From positions 1 through 64,000 of the IMG/VR virus record IMGVR_UViG_3300040935_000019: a stretch of DNA of 64,000 nucleotides; one strand, 5' to 3'. Origin of the DNA: a virus. Under the pieces are notes generated by a model. The model did not search any database and was not told the DNA's origin. It saw nothing but the letters and a program-made list of their open reading frames with translations. The position numbers and the translations under genes are program-made. Of this stretch, positions 1 through 7,213 are shown piece after piece. Within the stretch, counting starts at the first letter, position 1. Each line of letters opens with the position of its first letter.

Positions 1-346
1 CCTTTTGTTCGTTAAATGCCTGATCGCAAAACACTGTTTTAAAAGAGCTAGAAGATAAAAGAATTCCAACATATTTACCTTGTTCTTTGCAAAGCCCGGC
101 GGGGAGAATATTATCTCCAACTTCAGTACCAAGCTCGTTATCATACTCAAAAACAAGAATTTGCGGTTCAGATCCTTGAATATAATCGTCAAGACTCGTT
201 TGAATAACTCTTTCAAGATTTTCCTTAAATGTAGCTACCCTTGCCCTATAATCCTCTTCCTGTTCGCCTTCGTTTTTAGGTAAAGTAACTGATTCATACA
301 GCGACTTTACATACCTTAAAACTTCTTGCTTTAAGAGTTCGTTCAT
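1..346 (-). CDS. Hypothetical virion-operon protein, cut by window edge
   Basis: A leftward reading frame opens with ATG at 344-346 and stays open to base 1, giving at least 115 residues beginning MNELLKQEVLRYVKSLYESV. The first 50 residues are charged and probably helical; the rest looks beta-rich (QILVFEYDNELG, GKYVGILLSSS). It lies 11 bp downstream of the preceding leftward gene and is the last visible member of the tail operon. I do not recognise the family. Its position next to virion genes suggests a structural or assembly role, which is inference only. The C-terminus lies outside the window. Confidence 0.75.
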   Translation of the reverse strand, partial: MNELLKQEVLRYVKSLYESVTLPKNEGEQEEDYRARVATFKENLERVIQTSLDDYIQGSEPQILVFEYDNELGTEVGDNILPAGLCKEQGKYVGILLSSSSFKTVFCDQAFNEQK

Positions 347-357
347 GTTCTTTTTTA

Positions 358-882
358 TTATACTGCATAAGACTTGAATTGAACAATGATTGGTAATTTA
401 TATATTCTTTCCGTTGGCCCATTTAAAGAAATTTCTATCCCTATAGGAAAAAAATCTCCACTACTTAATCTGGTAAATAGTTCTAACTCCACTCCGCTTT
501 TCGCTATCTGTTCATGAATATGTTTATTAGTTTTAGTATTGTAACCAAACTCATCATAAAGTTCAACAATATAGTTTTTTCTCCATGACACTAAATAGAA
601 AAAGTTTATAGACAAATTTTGCAAGAAATATATATCGTACCTATCAGATATGGACGCAATATCTACAGAATAAGAGAGTTTTATTTTATAAATCTCTTCG
701 CTTGTTTCCAAATCGTAAACAGCATAAAGAAATCTATAAATTTTCTCTCCATAAAAAGAAGAGATTTTGTCAAATTCAATTTCAAGTCTATCTTGTATGA
801 CAAGATCTGGTGGTCCTCCAGTACTTTTAGGAGATTTGGAAGTGTAAATATTTATTGGTGTTACATCTCTTCTGCTTATCAT
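358..882 (-). CDS. Hypothetical tail-operon protein (174 aa)
   Basis: The product is soluble, rich in Tyr, Ile and acidic residues, with alternating hydrophobic segments typical of beta structure (KIYRFLYAVYDLETSEEIYKI; IYKLPIIVQFKSYAV at the end). No catalytic motif or membrane segment is visible. The start ATG overlaps the stop of the upstream M23 peptidase gene by 4 bp (ATGA), which implies translational coupling. The setting suggests a small virion or tail-completion protein; the family is not recognised. Confidence 0.75.
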   Translation of the reverse strand: MISRRDVTPINIYTSKSPKSTGGPPDLVIQDRLEIEFDKISSFYGEKIYRFLYAVYDLETSEEIYKIKLSYSVDIASISDRYDIYFLQNLSINFFYLVSWRKNYIVELYDEFGYNTKTNKHIHEQIAKSGVELELFTRLSSGDFFPIGIEISLNGPTERIYKLPIIVQFKSYAV

Positions 883-1898
883 GGAGATAACCTGAACTCA
901 AAATAAGATGATTCCCTTCTTTCTATTGGTGGACATTTTGTTGAAACTGTATCTCTATCCTGAAGACCGTTCGGGTTATATAAATCACACAATTTACTTA
1001 AAAAAGTAATTGGATCTATTATCCCATAATACCTATTCCATGGATAATTTAGGCCCATAGAATTTTCCGTAAGACTGTTGGATGGTATGTATGGTTTTGT
1101 AGTTAATAAATTTCCGTAAAAGTTAGCATTGACGTATAACGGATTGGTAAGACCATACGTTGAAGAGTTTGGATTGTAAATATAGATAGCAAGCAAAGCT
1201 AAGTTTAGGTAATACTGATTATAAGGATATCCTGGATACCTACTAGTAAGAGATTGTAGCCCAGAAACGGAAACTTCCAAATGAAGATGCGGGTTAAAAA
1301 TCATTCCTGTAGACGTGAATGCAATTAGCTGATTTTCTTTGACATTTGTACCAGCAGAAACTTGCGGATTAACATGACCATAAAGAGCCCAAAATGTATT
1401 CTTTCTAAAATTGTGTCTTATAACAATATATCCGCCACAATTAGTAGTTAAACACCAGTTTCTTTTTGCTACTTCTACCCTACCGGGGGCTATTGAAAAG
1501 ACAGGAACATTTCCAGTATTTCCAGCGTAAGCCAAATCAACCCCATGGTGAGAAGATATTGGCATATAAGCAGAATCTGTGTTTATTATCCTTCTGAACC
1601 TTATGTATAGGTTTTTATCTGCTTGACTTAATGAGGTGGGAATGTCTTTACTAAAAAATTGTTTAATTGCAATAAATCTTTCCTGTAAAGTATTGAGAGT
1701 TAAAGAGTTGTTATTTGTAATCCTACGAACCAGAGGTAAAAAATCGGGATTCAAAAGAACTTTGTTAGACAAAAAGTTTTTTAAGTATTGATAATAAATT
1801 CCACGTATAAACCTATCTTTCGGGTATGGCTCTCCATAAGTCATTGTTATATAAACAGCGTTGCAGTTTTGTAAAGGAAAGTAAAGCCTTCTTGCCAT
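879..1898 (-). CDS. M23/LytM-type zinc peptidase, virion-associated
   Basis: The C-terminal two thirds carries the M23 (lysostaphin/LytM) signature: HHGVD at about residues 117-121 (HxxxD zinc ligands), YGH near 173-175, and HLH at 204-206. These residues bind the catalytic zinc and cut peptide crosslinks in bacterial peptidoglycan. The first 100 residues are a separate, probably helical part of unknown role, and there is no signal peptide. Its place inside the tail/baseplate operon argues for a tail-borne enzyme acting during DNA entry rather than a lysis endolysin. A second M23 domain begins at the right edge of the window, so the phage has two. Family assignment is secure; role is inferred. 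Confidence 0.88.
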   Translation of the reverse strand: MARRLYFPLQNCNAVYITMTYGEPYPKDRFIRGIYYQYLKNFLSNKVLLNPDFLPLVRRITNNNSLTLNTLQERFIAIKQFFSKDIPTSLSQADKNLYIRFRRIINTDSAYMPISSHHGVDLAYAGNTGNVPVFSIAPGRVEVAKRNWCLTTNCGGYIVIRHNFRKNTFWALYGHVNPQVSAGTNVKENQLIAFTSTGMIFNPHLHLEVSVSGLQSLTSRYPGYPYNQYYLNLALLAIYIYNPNSSTYGLTNPLYVNANFYGNLLTTKPYIPSNSLTENSMGLNYPWNRYYGIIDPITFLSKLCDLYNPNGLQDRDTVSTKCPPIERRESSYFEFRLSP

Positions 1899-1901
1899 AG
1901 A

Positions 1902-2861
1902 CTACCACGCTGACATAACTACTCTGTAGTACGGACGTAAAAGTTCTCTTAGTTTGGCTTTATATTCGTTATAAAGATTTTCGTACAGTAATCCATTATT
2001 TCCAAACGAAGCATTAAAGCCTTCAATTCCGAAAGACTTAAGTCCTGCAGTTAAGTATGCGGAAAAGTTCAATATAAGTTGCATTACTGTTCTTACCGCT
2101 ATAGCCTCTAGAAGGTCATATGGTCGGTCTGTATCTGTATACCCAAACTCATAGTCAATCATAACTACTTGAGGTATTCTTGGAATAACTGGACCATATT
2201 GAGAACCATAAAGAGGGTCGTTTCCTGATGTAGTGCCTAATATTCTTGCCATAACAGCGGGAAATATCTGTATTCCTCCCTCCTTTTTGTAGACTAAAAT
2301 TTCATTTGGACGATAAAGTCTGAAGAAGATATTTTTTCCTTCATATCCTGGTGGGGCAGTAAATGCAAGGGCTAGATAATACACATTAATAATAGGTGCG
2401 TAGTATGTTTGTATGTAAGCGTTGCTTCTACCATCCTGTCTTTCTGCATCACCAACTTTTATTGGAGAGTATTTAATGTTTGAAACCCACGCTGTAAGTT
2501 GTGCGGGAACTAAAAGTTCGAACGGAAGTGTTCCAGGTTTATAAAGTGCAGGGTTATTAGCATATAGGTTTTGTTGGTCTGGAGTAAGATCGCTCCATTT
2601 AGGAAAATCGTAGAAGTGCGGGTTAATTGCATCTTTATATTTTGCTCTATTTTCGTATGCCTCTTTCGGCGATTTTGGAAGGTTTGTAAACCTTGCTGGG
2701 GTTATAGAGGTTTTTATTCTTTGCTCTACATATTGAGTTGATCTTTCAATTTCTCTCTTTATAAAATCTTGAAGTTCTGGGGTTTCCTCAGGAAAAATAA
2801 TTCCTAAAGACTTATCCAAAACTATTTGATAAATGTCTTGTAAAACTTTTTCATTTAACAT
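1902..2861 (-). CDS. Putative head-tail connector/neck-type structural protein
   Basis: The 319-residue product has a C-terminal arrangement I associate with adaptor or neck proteins of myophages: a 'VMIDYEFGY...PYDLLEAIAVRTVMQLI' helix block (about 235-265), a glycine/serine-rich stretch with 'FGNNG' (about 285-290), and a closing helix 'YNEYKAKLRELLRPYYRVVMSAW'. No enzyme motif is present. The gene follows the tail chaperone pair and precedes the M23 peptidase. The call rests on remembered pattern similarity, so another virion role is possible. Confidence 0.45.
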   Translation of the reverse strand: MLNEKVLQDIYQIVLDKSLGIIFPEETPELQDFIKREIERSTQYVEQRIKTSITPARFTNLPKSPKEAYENRAKYKDAINPHFYDFPKWSDLTPDQQNLYANNPALYKPGTLPFELLVPAQLTAWVSNIKYSPIKVGDAERQDGRSNAYIQTYYAPIINVYYLALAFTAPPGYEGKNIFFRLYRPNEILVYKKEGGIQIFPAVMARILGTTSGNDPLYGSQYGPVIPRIPQVVMIDYEFGYTDTDRPYDLLEAIAVRTVMQLILNFSAYLTAGLKSFGIEGFNASFGNNGLLYENLYNEYKAKLRELLRPYYRVVMSAW

Positions 2862-2887
2862 CTTCTCTTCTTTATTTTATGTGAGGT

Positions 2888-3406
2888 TTACTGAAGATTT
2901 TTGACGAAGCGATCAAAGTCTTCTTCACTAATAAAAGTAAAAATTTCTTTGTCTTTTTTTATTTCATCAGTTAGCTCTGCAATTCTTCTCTCTATAGATT
3001 CCAAGTGTGATAAAATTTCATCAAGTTTTTTAATTCCTCCAGTGGCAACGCTTTCATGCATTTTTTCTTTAATAATTATCCGCCTTTCGTTTAATAGTGA
3101 AATTAGTTCAAATAGCTTCTTATTTTTCTTCGCTAGCTCAAGAATGGTAATTTGTTTGTTTCCAAGATATATCTCTATTCCAGAAATTAGCTTAAAGTGA
3201 AATTTTGTAAGCTTTTCTGTTTTGAAGACTTTAAAATAGTCTACTTTAGTTAATTCGAAAAGTTTTTGCGATTTTTCAATGTCCTTTAGAATTCCCGTTA
3301 TGTCTTCTCTCTCCTTTGAAAAAAGAAAGGTTGGTTTGTATGATCCAGTAACGAAGCTATTTACAAAAATATATATATCTGCATCTGTCTCAATTAGCCT
3401 TTTGAC
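2888..3406 (-). CDS. Tail assembly chaperone, frameshifted C-terminal extension (start-less ORF)
   Basis: A 172-codon open frame fills the stretch between the flanking genes but has no ATG, GTG or TTG near its 5' end; an in-frame TAG lies just upstream. Its frame is entered from the upstream gene by a +1 shift (or -2) at TTT TTT CGT: tRNA-Phe on UUU can slip onto UUC, then GTC AAA AGG CTA follows. The fused protein would be about 338 residues. This is the arrangement of phage tail assembly chaperones (G and GT), in which the frameshift makes a minor long form. The extension begins VKRLIETDADIYIFVNSF and ends in a charged helical region (SIERRIAELTDEIKKDKEIF). A -1 shift would terminate at once, so it is excluded. 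An ATT start overlapping the upstream stop is a less likely alternative. Confidence 0.7.
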   Translation of the reverse strand, partial: VKRLIETDADIYIFVNSFVTGSYKPTFLFSKEREDITGILKDIEKSQKLFELTKVDYFKVFKTEKLTKFHFKLISGIEIYLGNKQITILELAKKNKKLFELISLLNERRIIIKEKMHESVATGGIKKLDEILSHLESIERRIAELTDEIKKDKEIFTFISEEDFDRFVKNLQ

Positions 3407-3905
3407 GAAAAAACGGATCTACATCAAGAGTATTAAGCCAATCGTAAATTTGGTCTACCAATCTTGTAAAATCAACAAGGTGAACTTTTGTTGCGCTGAT
3501 ACTTAGCAAATCTGACGGCCTCACATCTAATCTTTCATCATTGTAGTAAACTGCTTCAGTTATAACATCTAGTAACGCAACTCTAGAAAACAGCTCTTGA
3601 AGCCTTGGGTCTATTTGAGAAAATAGTTCCTCTATGTGGGATTGTTTGTCAAAATCTGGCTCAGACTCTACAAGTTGTCCATCTTTCATGACAGTTACTT
3701 TGTACCTCAAAACGTATTCCTTAAAATCCTTATCTTTTTCTAAAATTTTCTTAAAAACATCATATCTTTTAAAAACTACTTTGGCTTCATCAAAAATGGT
3801 TGGCACTCTTACTTCAAAAGAGTAGCTTCCTATAGAAAATTTTTTGTTTTCTAAGTCGCCGAAGAGAGAAACAATCTTTGCTTTTTCTTTTTCTACCTTC
3901 GTCAT
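3390..3905 (-). CDS. Tail assembly chaperone (G-like, short form)
   Basis: The 171-residue product (KFSIGSYSFEVRVPTIFDEAKVVFKRYDV near the N-terminus) has the size and small alpha/beta-start, helical-body layout of phage tail assembly chaperones, which bind the tape measure protein before tail polymerisation. The strongest evidence is its 3' end: codons TTT TTT CGT at about 3405-3413 form a slippery site leading to a start-less downstream frame, the hallmark of the G/GT gene pair. It has its own likely promoter: extended -10 TGT-TATAAT 8 nt before the ATG, overlapped by an 8-bp palindrome. The tape measure gene is not visible in the window. Function is inferred from the frameshift and context rather than from recognised sequence identity. 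Confidence 0.62.
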   Translation of the reverse strand: MTKVEKEKAKIVSLFGDLENKKFSIGSYSFEVRVPTIFDEAKVVFKRYDVFKKILEKDKDFKEYVLRYKVTVMKDGQLVESEPDFDKQSHIEELFSQIDPRLQELFSRVALLDVITEAVYYNDERLDVRPSDLLSISATKVHLVDFTRLVDQIYDWLNTLDVDPFFRQKAN

Positions 3906-3913
3906 ACTGATAT

Positions 3914-3938
3914 ATTATAACACAAATTTTATTTGTGT
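3914..3938 (-). promoter_or_regulatory. Extended -10 promoter with overlapping palindrome before chaperone gene
   Basis: TGT followed by TATAAT (bases 3914-3922 on the minus strand) ends 8 nt before the ATG of the chaperone gene. An inverted repeat ACACAAAT-3 nt-ATTTGTGT covers 3920-3938 immediately upstream. No good -35 box is seen. The palindrome may be an operator or simply a weak hairpin at the end of the upstream gene. Confidence 0.45.
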
Positions 3939-3946
3939 TTAGATTA

Positions 3947-4354
3947 TCAGTGATCAGGAGATTCTTCTTCAAAAGAAGCAAAGAAGTTAGGCAGTTGATC
4001 AAAAAGCCTTTTTATAATGTTTTCATCTTCCGAAAATCCTTCAAAGGATACATAAAAACTAGATTTTCCTTCATATATGTTTGGCACCCCAAATCTAACG
4101 GTTGCATACGAGTAAAATCCTGTGAAGTTTTTTAAATATGTTTTGGAACATTCTCTTATAGTTGGAAAAATGTAGTTGTTAATGAATATTAATCCAAATC
4201 CATCTTGATTGTTTTCAAAATTTAGATGCTGTACAAAATAAAAAGAATTAAAACCTGGACCAATTATTCTTAAAAAATTTCCGCTAAAATAAGCCGAAAC
4301 ATTAGTAACAATATGATGAAACCGATTAATGAGTTGTATGTTGGCGCTGGGCAT
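3947..4354 (-). CDS. Hypothetical small tail-operon protein (135 aa)
   Basis: The product is aromatic-rich and predicted beta-dominated (FNSFYFVQHLNFENNQDGFGLIFINNYIF; SFYVSFEGFSEDENI), ending in a short acidic tail. No motif is recognised. It sits just upstream of the tail chaperone pair, where tail tube or tail-completion proteins are often encoded, and it follows the previous gene by 7 bp. A tube or terminator role is a contextual guess. Confidence 0.7.
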   Translation of the reverse strand: MPSANIQLINRFHHIVTNVSAYFSGNFLRIIGPGFNSFYFVQHLNFENNQDGFGLIFINNYIFPTIRECSKTYLKNFTGFYSYATVRFGVPNIYEGKSSFYVSFEGFSEDENIIKRLFDQLPNFFASFEEESPDH

Positions 4355-4361
4355 AAATCTG

Positions 4362-5276
4362 TTATACGTTAGCAGAGAAGGAAAAATTAAGTAAAACTTG
4401 TCTTGTTGGAGCGTCTTCTCTTACATAGCGAAAAATAATAAACGGCAAATACGATCTTGGGGCATATGTATTTGGAAAACCTTGTGGCTGAGGATAAAGA
4501 ATTACCGATGGACCGTTAGAAGCTGTTGCTGTTATACTTGTTTGTCCATACTGAATGGTATTTGCCGTGGCTTGTATAATGTTTTCAGTTGTAAGCGCAA
4601 CATTATCCATATAATCATTTGCATCATTGCTCGCTAATGCGGTAAGTCTATAGGTTATGTTTGTATTAAACCTCAAGTCATTTGTATAAGAGGGATCTGA
4701 AAAAAATAGTCCTTTTTTATTTGCTTGTGGATCCCCAGCAAAAAAGGAAATCGGTTTTGCTACTGGATATGAAGTTAGTGTATTGTCTATTTTTGGTACA
4801 GCAATGAACATGCCGTAATACTCATCGCATCTTCCTCTATCAACAGAAAATATTGGATTTGCTATTATGTAGTCGTTTACATCCGCACCAATTGGTAAAA
4901 TAGTTGTGTTTGCAAAATACAAAACTATAAAGTCAATATAGTACCTCTTGTTATTGATTAAGTACGGCCCTACACCCCCACAAGATGGAGATGAGGGCGC
5001 ACTTAAACAAACAGCAGACCCTATTCTGCTAGAAGCATCGTTGTGTCTTTTTATGTTCTCTAAAAACTTTATTTTCCAAGAAACCGTATCTCTATACCCC
5101 CTTACAAATGACTGTAGTCTGTCTTGAAAATTTGGCAATCCTTTTCCCTTTATCTGATTTACAAACACCCACTCGAACTGGGGGTTAACAGTTGTATTTA
5201 TGTTTATGATTACTGACCCTAGTGGATCAACTAGAAAATCTAAGCCATAAAATACAGCGTAAGATCTGTCTGGCAT
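4362..5276 (-). CDS. Hypothetical virion protein (304 aa)
   Basis: The product is rich in Asn, Thr, Ser, Pro and aromatic residues with little charge, typical of extracellular phage structural proteins. It contains four cysteines, three of them clustered near residues 90-100 (VCLSAPSSPSCGG) plus one in GRCDEYYG, so disulfides are possible. The C-terminal 100 residues are strongly beta-like (SITATASNGPSVILYP; RQVLLNFSFSANV). No family is recognised. A TATAAT sequence lies 11 nt before the start, but there is no clear -35 box. Confidence 0.72.
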   Translation of the reverse strand: MPDRSYAVFYGLDFLVDPLGSVIININTTVNPQFEWVFVNQIKGKGLPNFQDRLQSFVRGYRDTVSWKIKFLENIKRHNDASSRIGSAVCLSAPSSPSCGGVGPYLINNKRYYIDFIVLYFANTTILPIGADVNDYIIANPIFSVDRGRCDEYYGMFIAVPKIDNTLTSYPVAKPISFFAGDPQANKKGLFFSDPSYTNDLRFNTNITYRLTALASNDANDYMDNVALTTENIIQATANTIQYGQTSITATASNGPSVILYPQPQGFPNTYAPRSYLPFIIFRYVREDAPTRQVLLNFSFSANV

Positions 5277-5296
5277 AACTCTATGATATTATACTA

Positions 5297-7207
5297 TTAA
5301 TACATTCCAAAAACTACCTTCATTTGCAAAATAGTTGGCTTAATCTTGTAGTTAATATTTTGAAGAAATACCCAAAGATTAAAAAACTCGGTATCTACAT
5401 TCCTATATGTATTAGGAATAGATGTGCACGCATCTTTATCCTTTACAAATATTAAGTTATTAGAATCAAAGGAATTGCACGAATATAATTCAACATAGCT
5501 ATTAAACAAGTTAACAATGTCATCATCTACAATGACAGCTTCCCTAAATTTATCTTTTGAATCGGAACATATATTACCATCATCGCACAGCACGTAATCA
5601 AAGAACGATTCTGTAAGTCCTTCTATTGGGTTGGAAAATATTAGATCCATAAGCGTATACGCCAAAAGCTTTTGTTTTATTATATCCGGATGAATGTCTT
5701 CAGAAAACAAATTAGTTGTAGTTGATTGTGAATAGCTGTTAACATCTATTTCTGTACTTGATGAGCTTATGAGAATATTTTTGGAAGCCGCAAAAAATAA
5801 AGATGCGGCAAACTTAAAGGTTTCTTCTAAAGGATAAAAGTATATGTTCCTGCTATCAAAGGTTAGGATATACGCATAGACCGTTAACATTGTAGACAAT
5901 GTTAAATCATTTAAGTGTTTATTCTCACTAAATGTAAAGATAGATGCATTTTTTATGTTATCTAAAAATCTAGAGATGTTGGTAGAATCTTGAGTATAAA
6001 CATCAAGAGAGTATATTGGGTTGCTTAATGAGGAAGGTATGTTTATAATTCCTAGGTTATTTAATTGTTTTAAAAAGGAGGCGTATATTTTGGCCCAAGA
6101 AAAAACAAGTAAATATAAGTCGTATTTTTCTCTTTGCGTCAACACTCTTGATGAAGAAGAAAACGTTCCATTGCCTCTTATAATTTCATAAATTGTAGAG
6201 CCATCAGAAAGGATGCTGAGCAAGTAATTATATGTAGAGGCTATTTTTTCTGATGTGTCTTGTAAGTTGGTTGGTACAAAACCAGAATTAAACGTTAGCG
6301 GTTTGGATATTTCTGTTAAAGTTAAGTAAATTAAATCGGATATGTATTGCCAAATTGTTGTTTCTTGGTGTAAGGTGGAAACATCTAGAACATAAGAGTT
6401 TAAAGAATCACTATAGGTAAAAATAATTTTAAATTGTGTTCCTACAAAATCTCCCTGTTTAGTAACCAAATAATTCATCAATTTGTTATCCATTGAGTAG
6501 TAGTAAGAATCAAAAGAAGCGTTACTTAGTCTAAGTTTTACCCCATTCAGTGGGTACAAGGAAAAGAAATAATTTTTTGCTCTTTCCAAATTTTCTGTAA
6601 TTAAATCTAAGGAAAATACTGGGACATAATTTGTTTCTTGTGTGAAAATCCCTACTTGCGGATAATCACTAGAGAGAGTCTGGTAATAACTCCTAGAAAA
6701 CACTTGGTGATATGAGTCTATATCGGGATAAATTTTTCGAAAAAAGTGTTTTGACGAGTCCAACAAATCTACTCTAATTATGTATTCTAGCTCTTCATTT
6801 GGTCTTACATTCCTTGGTATCAAGATAAACTTTTTTGAAAAAAGATCTGTATCTAAGATTGATCCTATGTACTCTGAATTTTCCGTATAAAAAACCCCTA
6901 CAAAGAAATCGTCCTGATAGGCATCTTCATCTGAAGAAATGCTGTAAGAACCAGACTCGGTTGTCAAAGAAACTCTAAATTTCCTAGAAAACTTTTTATC
7001 AGATATTTTTTTGATCCTTAGAGAGTCTGTAAAGACAAATTTCAAGTAAAAAAACGGAAGATGTTCATTTATTGGATTGCTTATTTTAACCACTATTTCT
7101 TTTGAGGGATTTTCCTCATCTAAAATTAAATCTTCGTGGGTCAGCGTTTGACCTTTATCTTTACCGTCTAAAATAAGTTGATTAAGGTAAAAAACTTTGG
7201 ATAACAT
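5297..7207 (-). CDS. Hypothetical large virion/tail protein (636 aa)
   Basis: The N-terminal 180 residues look like beta-sandwich domains (EIVVKISNPINEHLPFFYLKFVFTDSLRIKKI; FRVSLTTESGSYSISSDED). The middle is helical and tyrosine/serine-rich. Three cysteine-containing segments occur near the C-terminus (VLCDDGNICSDSKD, YSCNSF, KDACTSIP). No enzymatic motif is seen. It lies 6 bp from the fibre gene in the same operon, so a baseplate-peripheral or fibre-connecting role is plausible but unproven. Confidence 0.72.
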   Translation of the reverse strand: MLSKVFYLNQLILDGKDKGQTLTHEDLILDEENPSKEIVVKISNPINEHLPFFYLKFVFTDSLRIKKISDKKFSRKFRVSLTTESGSYSISSDEDAYQDDFFVGVFYTENSEYIGSILDTDLFSKKFILIPRNVRPNEELEYIIRVDLLDSSKHFFRKIYPDIDSYHQVFSRSYYQTLSSDYPQVGIFTQETNYVPVFSLDLITENLERAKNYFFSLYPLNGVKLRLSNASFDSYYYSMDNKLMNYLVTKQGDFVGTQFKIIFTYSDSLNSYVLDVSTLHQETTIWQYISDLIYLTLTEISKPLTFNSGFVPTNLQDTSEKIASTYNYLLSILSDGSTIYEIIRGNGTFSSSSRVLTQREKYDLYLLVFSWAKIYASFLKQLNNLGIINIPSSLSNPIYSLDVYTQDSTNISRFLDNIKNASIFTFSENKHLNDLTLSTMLTVYAYILTFDSRNIYFYPLEETFKFAASLFFAASKNILISSSSTEIDVNSYSQSTTTNLFSEDIHPDIIKQKLLAYTLMDLIFSNPIEGLTESFFDYVLCDDGNICSDSKDKFREAVIVDDDIVNLFNSYVELYSCNSFDSNNLIFVKDKDACTSIPNTYRNVDTEFFNLWVFLQNINYKIKPTILQMKVVFGMY

Positions 7208-7213
7208 AATTGA

